DNA of 64,000 nt from Pimelobacter simplex (GTDB lineage: Bacteria > Actinomycetota > Actinomycetes > Propionibacteriales > Nocardioidaceae): positions 1,466,479-1,530,478 of the forward strand of contig NZ_FOUK01000001.1 in assembly GCF_900114845.1 (NCBI RefSeq). Direction: 5' to 3'. The position numbers were made by a program, and so were the translations under genes. The notes under the pieces were generated by a model that was given only the letters and a program-made list of their open reading frames with translations, was not told where the DNA came from and did not search any database. This document shows, one piece after another, positions 18,913 through 28,013 of this stretch (within the stretch, counting starts at the first letter, position 1; every line of letters begins with the position of its first letter).

Positions 18913-20180
18913 CCGGCGGGTCCCGCGTCAGCCGACGCGGTCTCCTCGGCGGCGGCGTGGCCGCCGCCGGGGCCGCCGGCGCGTTCGCGGTGGGCCGGGC
19001 CAGCGCCCCCGGCGAGGGGACGGCGGCCGCGGCGCCGGGCGCCACGTCGTACCCGTTCCGGGGGGAGCGGCAGGCCGGCATCGTCACGCCCGCGCAGGAC
19101 CGGCTCCACTTCGTCGCCCTCGACGTCACCACCGACGACCGCGACGAGCTGGTCCGCCTGCTGCAGGCCTGGACCGAGGCCGCCGAGCGGATGACCCAGG
19201 GCGGCTCCGCCGGCCCGGTCGGCCCCGTCGAGGGCGCCGCCGACGCGCCGCCCGACGACACCGGCGAGGCGATCGGCCTGCCGCCCAGCGGCCTGACGAT
19301 CACCTTCGGCTTCGGCCCCACGCTCTTCCGCGACGCCGACGGCAACGACCGCTTCGGCATCGCCGACCGGCGTCCGGCCGCGCTCGAGCCGCTGCCGCTG
19401 TTCTCGGCCGACGTGATCGATCCCGGCCGCAGCGGCGGCGACCTCTGCATCCAGGCCTGCGCCGACGACCCGCAGGTCGCCGTCCACGCGATCCGCAACC
19501 TGGTCCGCATGGGCTTCGGGACGACGGCGGTGCGCTGGTCCCAGCTCGGCTTCGGCCGCACGTCCACCACGTCGACGAGCCAGTCCACACCGCGCAACCT
19601 GTTCGGCTTCAAGGACGGCACCGCCAACATCAAGGCCGAGGAGGGCGCGGCCCTCGACGAGCACGTCTGGGTCGGCGGGGACGACGACCCGGCGGCGGTC
19701 TGGCTGAGCGGCGGCTCGTACCTGGTCGCCCGCCGGATCAACATGAACATCGAGATCTGGGACCGCCAGTCGCTCGACGCCCAGGAGCAGTTCGTGGGGC
19801 GCACCAAGGGCAGCGGAGCGCCGCTCTCGGGCGGTAAGGAGTTCTCCGACCCGGACTTCGGGATCGAGGGCAGCGCCGGCCCGCTCATCCCGGTCGACGC
19901 GCACGTCCGGGTCGTGCACCCCGACCAGTTCGACGGCGTCCGGATGCTGCGCCGCGGCTACAACTTCGTCGACGGCAGCAACGACGTCGGCGGCCTCGAC
20001 GCCGGGCTGTTCTTCATCGCCTACGTCCGCGACCCGCGCACCCACTTCATCCCGCTGCAGAGGGCGATGGCGAAGTCGGACGCACTCATGGAGTACCTGC
20101 GGTTCACCAGCTCGGCGCTGTTCGCCGTCCCGCCGGGGGTCGGCAAGGGGGAGTACGTCGGTCAGGCGCTCTTCGGCTGA
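18909..20180 (+). CDS. efeB: EfeB, Tat-exported DyP-type heme peroxidase
   Basis: About 423 aa if translation begins at CTG 18909, which overlaps the efeO TGA. No ATG, GTG or TTG exists in this frame between that point and the twin-arginine motif SRRGLLGG. The next GTG (18957) would remove the Tat signal, so an unusual CTG start coupled to efeO is favoured. The DyP motif GFKDGTANI has its Asp near residue 236, and the probable proximal heme His lies in AHVRVVHP (residue ~332). EfeB acts with EfeO and EfeU in iron acquisition. The 3' end overlaps the convergent SnoaL-like gene by 19 bp. Confidence 0.9.
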   Translation: MTGGSRVSRRGLLGGGVAAAGAAGAFAVGRASAPGEGTAAAAPGATSYPFRGERQAGIVTPAQDRLHFVALDVTTDDRDELVRLLQAWTEAAERMTQGGSAGPVGPVEGAADAPPDDTGEAIGLPPSGLTITFGFGPTLFRDADGNDRFGIADRRPAALEPLPLFSADVIDPGRSGGDLCIQACADDPQVAVHAIRNLVRMGFGTTAVRWSQLGFGRTSTTSTSQSTPRNLFGFKDGTANIKAEEGAALDEHVWVGGDDDPAAVWLSGGSYLVARRINMNIEIWDRQSLDAQEQFVGRTKGSGAPLSGGKEFSDPDFGIEGSAGPLIPVDAHVRVVHPDQFDGVRMLRRGYNFVDGSNDVGGLDAGLFFIAYVRDPRTHFIPLQRAMAKSDALMEYLRFTSSALFAVPPGVGKGEYVGQALFG

Positions 20181-20683
20181 GCGTCCGCCACCTCGTGCAC
20201 GACGACGTCCGCGCCGAGCGGCCGGGTGATCGACCACTGCGCGCGGAAGACGCAGGAGGCGATCTTCCAGGCGCCGTCCTCGCGGCGGTACTCGTCGGCG
20301 TACTCGCCGCTGAGGACCCGCTCGGTGCCCTGGGCCAGGTCGACCTGCCGGAAGCGCAGGGTCCACGCGCCCGTGGCGTGGTCGTCGTCGACGACCTGGA
20401 TGTCGGGGTGCACGCCGTGGTGCATGTCGAGGACGACGTGGCGACCGTCGCCGGGGTCGCGCTCCAGCGCGATCCTCTCGAAGACGGCGGCCATGCCGTC
20501 GGCGTCGGTGCTGCCGAGCTCGCCGTAGTCGAGGACCGAGCCGGTGGCGACGAAGCACGACCGGAAGGCGGCCGGGTCCTTGGCGTCGCAGGCGCGGAAG
20601 TAGCGGTGCTTGACCGCCTCGATGGCGGCCACGGCCTCCAGGTGGGCGAGGCGGGCGGCGAGGGCGGTGGGGTCGTCGGCCAT
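20162..20683 (-). CDS. SnoaL/NTF2-like domain protein
   Basis: 173 aa single-domain alpha+beta cone. The start HLEAVAAIEAVKHRYFRACD and the later GSVLDYGELG and GAWKIASCVF are typical of the SnoaL-4 group, which includes limonene-epoxide-hydrolase and dehydratase-like proteins. Substrate unknown. The ATG at 20681-20683 fits the domain start. It is divergent from serA and overlaps the 3' end of efeB by 19 bp. Confidence 0.85.
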   Translation of the reverse strand: MADDPTALAARLAHLEAVAAIEAVKHRYFRACDAKDPAAFRSCFVATGSVLDYGELGSTDADGMAAVFERIALERDPGDGRHVVLDMHHGVHPDIQVVDDDHATGAWTLRFRQVDLAQGTERVLSGEYADEYRREDGAWKIASCVFRAQWSITRPLGADVVVHEVADAQPKSA

Positions 20684-20811
20684 GGCGGCGACCGTACGAA
20701 GCGGCTCCGGGGGCCGGGAACCTGCTCCCGGAGGGCGGGATCGAGTATCGTGGCGGGCACGCACAGCGCCGTGCCGCACCCTTACCCGCACGATCCTGCA
20801 AGGACATCGCT

Positions 20812-22401
20812 GTGACCGATCGCCCCGTCGTCCTGATCGCCGAAGAGCTGAGCCCCGCGACCGTCGAGGCGCTGGGCCCGGACTTCGAGATCCGCCACTG
20901 CAATGGCGCCGACCGGGCCGAGCTGCTCCCCGCCATCGTGGACGTCGACGCGGTCCTCGTCCGCTCCGCCACGAAGGTCGACGCCGAGGCGCTCGCGGTC
21001 GCCAAGCGGCTCAAGGTCGTCGCCCGGGCCGGCGTGGGCCTCGACAACGTCGACGTGAAGGCCGCGACCCAGTCCGGCGTCATGGTCGTCAACGCGCCGA
21101 CGTCCAACATCGTCTCGGCCGCCGAGCTCGCCGTGGCGCTGATGCTCGCTGCCGCCCGCCACGTCTCGCCCGCCCACGCGGCGCTGCGCAACGGCGAGTG
21201 GAAGCGCTCGCGCTACACCGGCATCGAGCTGTTCGAGAAGACGGTCGGCATCGTCGGCCTCGGCCGGATCGGCGTCCTCGTCGCCCAGCGCCTCGCGGCG
21301 TTCGGCATGAACGTGATCGCCTACGACCCCTACGTGCAGGCCGGCCGCGCGGCCCAGGTCGGTGTCCGCCTGGTCGACCTCGACACCCTGATGGCCGAGG
21401 CGGACTTCATGTCCGTCCACCTGCCCAAGACGCCCGAGACGATCGGCCTCATCGACGCCGACGCGCTCGCCAAGGCGAAGCCGTCGCTGGTGCTGGTCAA
21501 CGCCGCCCGCGGCGGGATCGTCGATGAGGGCGCGCTCTACGACGCGCTCAAGACCGGCCGGATCGCCGCTGCCGGCCTCGACGTCTTCGCCAAGGAGCCG
21601 TGCACCGACAGCCCGCTCTTCGAGCTCGAGAACGTCGTCGCGACGCCGCACCTCGGTGCGTCCACCGACGAGGCCCAGGAGAAGGCCGGCATCGCCGTCG
21701 CCAAGTCCGTCCGGCTCGCGCTCTCCGGCGAGCTGGTGCCCGACGCGGTCAACGTCCAGGGCGGGGTGATCGCCGAGGACGTCCGGCCCGGCATCCCGCT
21801 CACCGAGAAGCTCGGCCAGGTCTTCACCGCCGTCGCCGGCGAGGTCGCGCAGCAGCTCGACGTCGAGGTGCGCGGCGAGATCGCCGACCACGACGTCAAG
21901 GTGCTCGAGCTGGCCGCCCTCAAGGGTGTCTTCGGCGGCGTCGTCGAGGACCAGGTCTCCTACGTCAACGCTCCGCTGCTGGCGGCCGAGCGCGGCATCG
22001 CGGTCCGACTCGTCACCGACAGCGACAGCGCCGACCACCGCAACCTGATCACCCTGCGCGGCACGCTCGCCGACGGCAGCCAGGTCTCGGTCAGCGGCAC
22101 GCTCGTCGGCATCGCCCAGCACGAGCGGCTGGTCGAGGTCAACGGCTTCAGCGTCGACATCGAGCTGACCGAGCACCTCGCGTTCTTCACCTACGTCGAC
22201 CGCCCGGGCATGGTCGGCACCGTCGGCCAGATCCTCGGCGAGGCCGACGTCAACATCGCCGGCATGCAGGTCTCCCGCGAGACCAAGGGCGGCGAGGCGC
22301 TCGTCGCGCTGTCGGTCGACTCGGCGATCCCGGCCGACTCGCTCGCCCAGATCGCGGTCGCCATCGAGGCGACGTCGATCCGCGCGGTCGACCTCGTCTA
22401 G
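20812..22401 (+). CDS. serA: D-3-phosphoglycerate dehydrogenase (long form with ACT domain)
   Basis: 529 aa, the mycobacterial-type long form. Catalyses the first step of serine synthesis with NAD. The N-terminal catalytic region includes ARAGVGLDNVD, and the Rossmann motif is GLGRIG. The NAARGGIVDEGAL segment and LGASTDEAQ (catalytic His in TPHLGAS) are intact. Residues ~320-450 are the allosteric substrate-binding domain, and the last ~80 form an ACT domain that binds serine (FTYVDRPGMVGTVGQIL). GTG start. Confidence 0.97.
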   Translation: MTDRPVVLIAEELSPATVEALGPDFEIRHCNGADRAELLPAIVDVDAVLVRSATKVDAEALAVAKRLKVVARAGVGLDNVDVKAATQSGVMVVNAPTSNIVSAAELAVALMLAAARHVSPAHAALRNGEWKRSRYTGIELFEKTVGIVGLGRIGVLVAQRLAAFGMNVIAYDPYVQAGRAAQVGVRLVDLDTLMAEADFMSVHLPKTPETIGLIDADALAKAKPSLVLVNAARGGIVDEGALYDALKTGRIAAAGLDVFAKEPCTDSPLFELENVVATPHLGASTDEAQEKAGIAVAKSVRLALSGELVPDAVNVQGGVIAEDVRPGIPLTEKLGQVFTAVAGEVAQQLDVEVRGEIADHDVKVLELAALKGVFGGVVEDQVSYVNAPLLAAERGIAVRLVTDSDSADHRNLITLRGTLADGSQVSVSGTLVGIAQHERLVEVNGFSVDIELTEHLAFFTYVDRPGMVGTVGQILGEADVNIAGMQVSRETKGGEALVALSVDSAIPADSLAQIAVAIEATSIRAVDLV

Positions 22402-22408
22402 CGCCGGC

Positions 22409-23944
22409 TCAGCGGATCCCGAACCGGGCTCGCGGACTCGCGGGCGACGTCCCGATCGCGTTCGTCGCGGTGACGACGACCCGGTAGCGCCCGGGCTTCA
22501 GCCCGCGCAGCACCGTACGACGAGCCGCGGGCCCGGCCTGGCGCACGATCGTGCGCTTCCGCCCGGCGACGGTGCCGCGGACCGTCACCGTGTAGCCGGT
22601 GATCGAGGCTCCGCCGTCGGCGGGCGCGCGCCAGGTCACGACGGCCGTCCGGGGGCGCACCTTGACCGCGGGCCGGGTGGGGGCCGCGGGCGCGGTCGCC
22701 GTCGTGTCGAGGGCGTAGGACACGGGGAACGTCGCCGGGCTGCGCCAGTCGGCGAGGACCCGGTACGTCGTCCCGCGGGTGATCGGCACGGTCAGCAGGC
22801 TGCCGCCGCCGGCGGGGCTGCTCGGCGTGCCGAGGCCGGTCGGGTCGAGCAGGCCGGGGTTGGCGACGTCCTTCCAGACCTTGATGGTCTGGAGTGAGTC
22901 CGGCACGGTCAGGCGCAGCGTGCCGCTCGCCGGCGCGGTCCAGCGGTACCAGGCGGAGTGGAGGCCGATCCGGGCGCCTCCGTAGAGCGGCCACTCGAAG
23001 GCCTCCGTGGTCAGCTGCCCCGCGGGAACCGTGAAGGAGCCGCGGAGCCCGCCGAGCCGGGCGGGGGTCGCGAAGGAGTCGTTGGCCGGCTGGGCGCCCG
23101 GGGTGAACCCGGCCGCGATGGTGGTCCGCTCGGCGGTGACGCCGGGTGGCGCGCCGATCTGGAGCAGGTAGGTCCGGCCGGGCCGGACGTACTGGTCGAT
23201 CTTGCCGAACTGACCGGTGTCGCCGTCGTGGTAGCTGTCGCACACGAGTGCCTGGGGTGTGCTCGCGGTGGCGTCGTACAGGCGCATCCGCGCGGCCCAG
23301 GCGTTGCCGTTGGCGATGGTCAGCCGGCCCGCCTGGGTGGGCACGTAGCGGTACCAGACGGTGTGGTGCAGGCCGGCCTCGCAGTCCGCGGACGGCTCGT
23401 CCGGCTCGGTGCTCGCCTGGAGCAGGCCGACCTCGCGGCTGCCGTTGAAGAAGAGGTTCGCCGCCGCGGCACGGTCGTCGTTGGCCGGTGCCTCGGCGAG
23501 CAGGTACATCAGGAAGCTGCCCGAGGCGCCGCCGTAGCCGGCCACCCGCACGTAGTAGGTCGCCCCGCTCGTCAGCGCGATCGCGAGCCGTGACCCGGAG
23601 ACGCCGCGCTCCGCGTCGTCGTTGCAGCCCAGGGTCGTGCCGGCGGAGCTCTCGACGGAGACCACCGTGTCGAGCGGACTGCCGACGGTGTCGAGGACGT
23701 AGGTCGCCGACACCGAAGGGGAGAAGCGGTACCAGACCGAGTGCCCCGACGTGACGCCGCACGGCTGCGCCTCCCCGGCCTCGGTGGTCGCCTCGGTGGT
23801 GGTCACCCCGTAGCTGTTGCCGTACTGCATGGTCGTCGCGGACGCGCGGGCGTCGTTGCCCGGCGGCGCGGCGTGCGCGGGCGCGGCGATCGCGGTCAGG
23901 CCGACGAGGAGCAGGAGCGCCAGGGCGCGACGGAGGAGGTCCAC
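22409..23944 (-). CDS. secreted protein with three PPC-like repeats and a fibronectin-III domain
   Basis: 511 aa. Residues 1-26 are a signal peptide (LLRRALALLLLVGL ... AHA). Three beta-sandwich repeats follow, each opening with NDxRA or NDSFA, then a Thr-rich segment and WYR (HSVWYRFSP, HTVWYRYVP, HSAWYRWTA). This resembles the pre-peptidase C-terminal (PPC) domain. The last ~95 residues are a fibronectin type III domain (WRAPADGGASITGYTVTV). No catalytic domain is fused, so a carbohydrate- or surface-binding role is inferred. Confidence 0.83.
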   Translation of the reverse strand: MDLLRRALALLLLVGLTAIAAPAHAAPPGNDARASATTMQYGNSYGVTTTEATTEAGEAQPCGVTSGHSVWYRFSPSVSATYVLDTVGSPLDTVVSVESSAGTTLGCNDDAERGVSGSRLAIALTSGATYYVRVAGYGGASGSFLMYLLAEAPANDDRAAAANLFFNGSREVGLLQASTEPDEPSADCEAGLHHTVWYRYVPTQAGRLTIANGNAWAARMRLYDATASTPQALVCDSYHDGDTGQFGKIDQYVRPGRTYLLQIGAPPGVTAERTTIAAGFTPGAQPANDSFATPARLGGLRGSFTVPAGQLTTEAFEWPLYGGARIGLHSAWYRWTAPASGTLRLTVPDSLQTIKVWKDVANPGLLDPTGLGTPSSPAGGGSLLTVPITRGTTYRVLADWRSPATFPVSYALDTTATAPAAPTRPAVKVRPRTAVVTWRAPADGGASITGYTVTVRGTVAGRKRTIVRQAGPAARRTVLRGLKPGRYRVVVTATNAIGTSPASPRARFGIR

Positions 23945-24004
23945 GACCCGATCGTGGGCGGGCGGAGACCGGCTCCGCGATGGGGATTCGTCGTAATCGT
24001 GCGC

Positions 24005-25459
24005 TCAGGCGACGAGCACCGGCGCCGTGCCTCCCGTGGCGCGGGCGCCGCCCGCACCGACCACGGCCCATGCGTCGGCGATCCGGTCGACGGCCTCGAC
24101 GAGCAGCGGCGCGGCGACGGCATAGGGGAGCCGGACGTAGCGGTCGAGCCCGCCCTCGGGCGCGAACGACGGGCCGGGCGCCAGGAGGACGCCGTGCCGC
24201 TCCGCCTCGACCGAGAGCGCCGTCGCGGCGGCGACGGGCAGCCGGCACCACAGCGCCATGCCGCCGGCCGGCATCCGGAAGGTCCAGTCGGGCAGCCGCT
24301 CGGTGAGCGCGCCGGCCAGGGCGTCGCGCTGCTCGCGCAGCCGTTCGCGCTGGGCGCGCACGACGCCGTCGAGGTCGCCCTGGAGGAGCCGGGTCAGCAC
24401 CAGCTGCTCCAGCACCGGGACGCCGAGGTCGAGCCCGACCCGAGCGCGGGTGAGCCGGTCGACGAGGGCGTGCGGGGCCCGGATCCAGCCCATCCGCAGG
24501 CCGCCCCACACCGACTTGCTGGCGCTGCCGACGCAGATCGCGTCCTTGGCGTGCGCCGCGAACGGGGTCGGCGCCGCGGTGCTGTCGAGGTCGTCGAGCC
24601 CCAGCAGGTGGTGCGCCTCGTCGACGACGGCGGTCGCGCCGTGCCGCGCCAGCATCCGCCCGTACGACGCCCGCTCGCGCTCGCTGAGCACCAGCCCGGT
24701 CGGGTTGTGGAAGTCCGGCATCACGTGCACGAGCCGGGGCGCGTGCCGGGCCAGCGCGGCGTCGACCGCGTCGAGGTCCCAGCCGGACGGGTCGAGGGGG
24801 ATCGCGGCGATCCGCCCGCCGCCGGCCCGCAGTGCCCGCACCGCGTTGGGGTAGGTCGGCGACTCGACGAGCACCTTGTCGCGGGGCCCGGCCAGGGCCG
24901 TGCCGACCACGGCGGTGGCCGCGAGCGCGCCCGGGGTGACGATGACCTGCTCGGGCGCGGTGGGCAGCCCGCGGGCGTCGTACGCCGCGGCGATGGCGGC
25001 CTGCAGGTCCGGCATCCCGGCAGGGAAGTAGCCGTGCCCGCCGAGGTGGGCCGGCAGGTCGGCCGCGGCCTCGGCGTAGACGGCGGCGATGCCCGGGGGC
25101 GCGGTCGCGGCGGCGCAGACCAGGTCGATGACGCCGTTGCCGACGTCGCTGGGCCACAGCGCGCGGTCGAGCGCCCGGGTCCGGCCGCCGGGCAGCCGGG
25201 TGAACGTGCCGGCCCCCTGCCGGGCCTCGGCGTAGGCCGAGTCGCGCAGCACGGCGTAGGCGCGGGTGACGGTGGTGCGCGAGACGCCGAGCGCCTCGGT
25301 CAGGTCCCGCTCGCTGGGCAGCCGGGTGCCGTAGCCGATCCGCCCGTCGCCGATCAGCTCGCGCAGCGCGTCGGCCAGGCCGACGTACGCGGGGGAGCGG
25401 TCGAAGCCGTCGACCAGGCCAGCGAGCCGGGCGGCGGAGAGCGAAGTGGCCTGCGTCAT
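24005..25459 (-). CDS. MocR-type (GntR-HTH plus aminotransferase-like) regulator
   Basis: 484 aa. An N-terminal GntR winged helix (LPSERDLTEALGVSRTTVTRAY) precedes a fold-type I aminotransferase domain of ~380 residues. The PLP lysine lies in SASKSVWGGLRMGW. MocR regulators use PLP or a PLP adduct as effector, as in PdxR and GabR. It is divergent from a YczE-like membrane protein, a pairing seen repeatedly for MocR genes. The ATG at 25457-25459 matches the domain start better than the upstream one. Confidence 0.92.
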   Translation of the reverse strand: MTQATSLSAARLAGLVDGFDRSPAYVGLADALRELIGDGRIGYGTRLPSERDLTEALGVSRTTVTRAYAVLRDSAYAEARQGAGTFTRLPGGRTRALDRALWPSDVGNGVIDLVCAAATAPPGIAAVYAEAAADLPAHLGGHGYFPAGMPDLQAAIAAAYDARGLPTAPEQVIVTPGALAATAVVGTALAGPRDKVLVESPTYPNAVRALRAGGGRIAAIPLDPSGWDLDAVDAALARHAPRLVHVMPDFHNPTGLVLSERERASYGRMLARHGATAVVDEAHHLLGLDDLDSTAAPTPFAAHAKDAICVGSASKSVWGGLRMGWIRAPHALVDRLTRARVGLDLGVPVLEQLVLTRLLQGDLDGVVRAQRERLREQRDALAGALTERLPDWTFRMPAGGMALWCRLPVAAATALSVEAERHGVLLAPGPSFAPEGGLDRYVRLPYAVAAPLLVEAVDRIADAWAVVGAGGARATGGTAPVLVA

Positions 25460-25477
25460 GCAGGCCAGTGAATCAGA

Positions 25478-25502
25478 ATTGGCTCTTTTGCGACAGTCCA
25501 AT
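25478..25502. promoter_or_regulatory. candidate MocR operator between divergent genes
   Basis: The 62-bp gap holds an inverted pair, ATTGGCT at 25478-25484 and AGTCCAAT at 25495-25502, with matching ATTGG/CCAAT cores. MocR regulators usually bind paired repeats in the intergenic region shared with their target, so this is a plausible site. Symmetry is partial and the call is an inference. Confidence 0.45.
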
Positions 25503-25521
25503 CGGCCGCACCCTGGATCTC

Positions 25522-26208
25522 ATGACCACCGTCCAGCTCGTCGACCTCGGACCGCTCACCCAGCTGCGCGCGGGGAAGCTGCCCCGTCGCCTCGTGCAGC
25601 TGTACGTCGGCCTGTGGCTCTACGGCGTCAGCCTGGCCCTCATGGTGCTCGGCGACATCGGCCTCGCGCCGTGGGACGTGCTGCACTCCGGCGTGATCCG
25701 GCACGTCCCGATCACGCTCGGCCAGGCGGTCGTGGTGTTCAGCTTCATCGTGCTCCTGCTGTGGATCCCGCTGCGCGAGAAGCCCGGCCTCGGCACCATC
25801 TCCAACGCGCTCGTCGTCGGCGTCGCCGCCGACGTGACGCTCGGGATGTTCGACGCACCCGACGCGATGGCGGCCCGGATCGCGCTCATGGTGGGCGGCA
25901 TCGTGCTGTGCGGGCTGGCCACCGCCCTCTACATCGGCGCCCAGCTCGGACGCGGCCCGCGCGACGGGCTGATGACCGGCCTCGCCCGACGTACCGGGCT
26001 CTCGATCCGGCTGGTCCGGACCGGCATCGAGGTGACCGTCGTGGTGCTCGGCCTGCTGCTCGGCGGCACGCTCGGACTGGGCACGGTGGCGTACGCGCTC
26101 ACCATCGGACCCATCGCCCAGTGGATGATGCCGTGGTTCCTCGTCACGCTTCCGGGTACCGCGCGGGTCGGTGGGATCCCTGAGCCGGACCCTGAACTTC
26201 CTCGCTGA
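25522..26208 (+). CDS. YczE/YitT-like integral membrane protein
   Basis: 228 aa with about five membrane segments. Motifs LGDIGLAPWDVLHSG and IGAQLGRGPRDGLMTGLARR are characteristic of the YczE group. Function is unsettled; members are often found beside MocR regulators, which suggests a transporter for a vitamin-B6- or amino-acid-related compound. It is divergent from the MocR gene at 24005-25459, its probable regulator. Confidence 0.85.
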   Translation: MTTVQLVDLGPLTQLRAGKLPRRLVQLYVGLWLYGVSLALMVLGDIGLAPWDVLHSGVIRHVPITLGQAVVVFSFIVLLLWIPLREKPGLGTISNALVVGVAADVTLGMFDAPDAMAARIALMVGGIVLCGLATALYIGAQLGRGPRDGLMTGLARRTGLSIRLVRTGIEVTVVVLGLLLGGTLGLGTVAYALTIGPIAQWMMPWFLVTLPGTARVGGIPEPDPELPR

Positions 26209-26248
26209 CCCTGCATGAACGTCGGGTCGGCTGGATAGGCTCGCTCTC

Positions 26249-27478
26249 ATGACCACCGACGGTTCCCAGGCTGCCGCCCCCGAGCCCACCCCGCTCGCAC
26301 CCCCCGAGCCCGTCATCACGCTGACCGCGCCCGAGGCTCCGGCCCCGGTCGTGGAGACCCAGGCGCCCAAGATGGCGCCCCAGGTCGAGGCGACGATGGT
26401 GCCCGAGCTCGACGCGAAGGTCGACAGCTTCCTGACCTCGCTCACCTCGACCAAGGCGGGCAGCCCGGAGTTCGCCGCGCAGGCCGAGAACGTCCGCACG
26501 ATGGGCTCCGCCGACATCCGCAAGGCCGCCGAGACGTCCAACCGGATGCTCGACAAGCCCGTCTCGGCGCTCAAGCAGGGCGGCATCGCGCAGGGCTCCG
26601 ACGTCGGCAAGACGCTGCTCGCGCTGCGCCGCACCGTCGAGGACCTCGACCCGGGCCAGGCCACCGGCGTCAAGAAGTGGTGGGACAAGCTGCCCTTCAA
26701 CGACAAGGTCGAGGACTACTTCCGCAAGTACCAGTCCTCGCAGAGCCAGCTCAACGGCATCCTGCACTCGCTGCGCAGCGGCCAGGACGAGCTGACCCGC
26801 GACAACGTCGCCCTCAACCTCGAGAAGACCAACCTCTGGTCCGTGATGGGCCGGCTCAACCAGTACATCTACGTCGCCGAGAAGCTCGACGCCAAGCTCT
26901 CCGCCAAGATCGCCGAGCTCGAGCTGAGCGACCCCGAGACGGCCAAGACGCTCTCGCAGGACGTGCTCTTCTACGTCCGCCAGAAGCACCAGGACCTGCT
27001 CACCCAGCTCGCGGTGTCGATCCAGGCCTACCTGGCGATCGACATCATCATCAAGAACAACATCGAGCTCATCAAGGGCGTCGACCGGGCCACCACGACC
27101 ACCATCTCCGCGCTGCGGACCGCGGTCATCGTCGCCCAGGCGCTCAACAACCAGAAGCTCGTGCTCGACCAGATCACCGCCCTCAACACCACGACGTCGG
27201 CGATGATCCAGCGCACCTCCGAGATGCTCAAGGAGAACTCGGCGGCGATCCAGGAGCAGGCGGCGTCGTCCACGATCGGCATGGAGCAGCTGCAGGCCGC
27301 GTTCGCCAACATCTACGCGACCATGGACTCCATCGACGAGTTCAAGCTCAAGGCGCTCGACAACATGTCGACCACCATCGGCGTCCTCGAGACCGAGGTG
27401 CAGAAGTCGAAGGCCTACCTCGAGCGCGTCCAGCAGCACGACGCCCGCAACGCCGCCGGCACGCTCGACATCGGCTGA
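26249..27478 (+). CDS. TelA-family (toxic anion resistance) protein
   Basis: 409 aa. A Pro/Ala-rich N-terminal tail of ~45 residues precedes the helical TelA/KlaA domain (LDAKVDSFLTSL, FNDKVEDYFRKYQSSQSQLN, LFYVRQKHQDLLTQLAVSIQAYLAIDII cut by short loops). TelA proteins occur in tellurite/stress gene neighbourhoods and are thought to act as scaffold-like coiled-coil proteins; no catalytic motif is seen. TAGGCT at 26236-26241 is seven bases before the ATG, so this looks like a leaderless first gene of the ten-gene signalling cluster that ends at 38546. Confidence 0.88.
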   Translation: MTTDGSQAAAPEPTPLAPPEPVITLTAPEAPAPVVETQAPKMAPQVEATMVPELDAKVDSFLTSLTSTKAGSPEFAAQAENVRTMGSADIRKAAETSNRMLDKPVSALKQGGIAQGSDVGKTLLALRRTVEDLDPGQATGVKKWWDKLPFNDKVEDYFRKYQSSQSQLNGILHSLRSGQDELTRDNVALNLEKTNLWSVMGRLNQYIYVAEKLDAKLSAKIAELELSDPETAKTLSQDVLFYVRQKHQDLLTQLAVSIQAYLAIDIIIKNNIELIKGVDRATTTTISALRTAVIVAQALNNQKLVLDQITALNTTTSAMIQRTSEMLKENSAAIQEQAASSTIGMEQLQAAFANIYATMDSIDEFKLKALDNMSTTIGVLETEVQKSKAYLERVQQHDARNAAGTLDIG

Positions 27479-27491
27479 CCAGAGGCATCGG

Positions 27492-28013
27492 GTGGGGTTG
27501 AAGACGTGGTGGCGCCGCCGCGCTGGGGGCGGCGCTCCGGACGAGGCGGCGTACGTCGTACCCGCGCCGCCGACCGAGCAGGACATCCGGGCTGCGCTCA
27601 ACCAGGTCTACGCGATGCTGCGTGAGGCCAATGCGCCGCCGGTGGTCGTCTCGCGGGTGGAGCGCATCGCGCGCACCATCAACCAGACCCTGCCGCGGAT
27701 CAGCCAGCTCGGGCTCGGCAGCGAAGAGGGCTACTCGGTCGTGGCGACCGCGACCGACTACCTCCCCGAGGCGCTGCAGTCCTACCTCCGGCTGCCGCGC
27801 GACTGGGCCGACACCCGGCCGATCGACGGCCCCAAGACGGCACTGCTCATCCTGATCGAGGCGCTCGAGCTGCTCGGCGTGACGATGGACCAGATCCTCG
27901 ACGCGGCCAACCGTGCCGACGCCCAGGCGCTCATCGCCCACACCCGCTTCCTCGACGCCAAGTTCGGCCACTCCTCCTCGGGCGGCCCCGACCTCACGCT
28001 AGGAACCCCATGA
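27492..28013 (+). CDS. conserved small protein of the TelA/PknG cluster
   Basis: 173 aa. It starts with a basic tail (KTWWRRRAGGG) and a mostly helical body with SRVERIARTINQTLPRISQL and TATDYLPEALQSYLRLP. I do not recognise a named family. It sits 13 bases after the TelA-like gene and overlaps the AAA+ gene by 4 bp, the same place XpaC-like partners occupy next to TelA in other bacteria. A helper of the TelA protein is therefore possible but unproven. Confidence 0.75.
   Translation: MGLKTWWRRRAGGGAPDEAAYVVPAPPTEQDIRAALNQVYAMLREANAPPVVVSRVERIARTINQTLPRISQLGLGSEEGYSVVATATDYLPEALQSYLRLPRDWADTRPIDGPKTALLILIEALELLGVTMDQILDAANRADAQALIAHTRFLDAKFGHSSSGGPDLTLGTP

Noticed and set aside
18813..21191. 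A long minus-strand frame over efeB and serA
   Set aside because: Low-complexity antisense translation. The only supported gene there is the SnoaL-like one, in a different frame at 20162-20683.
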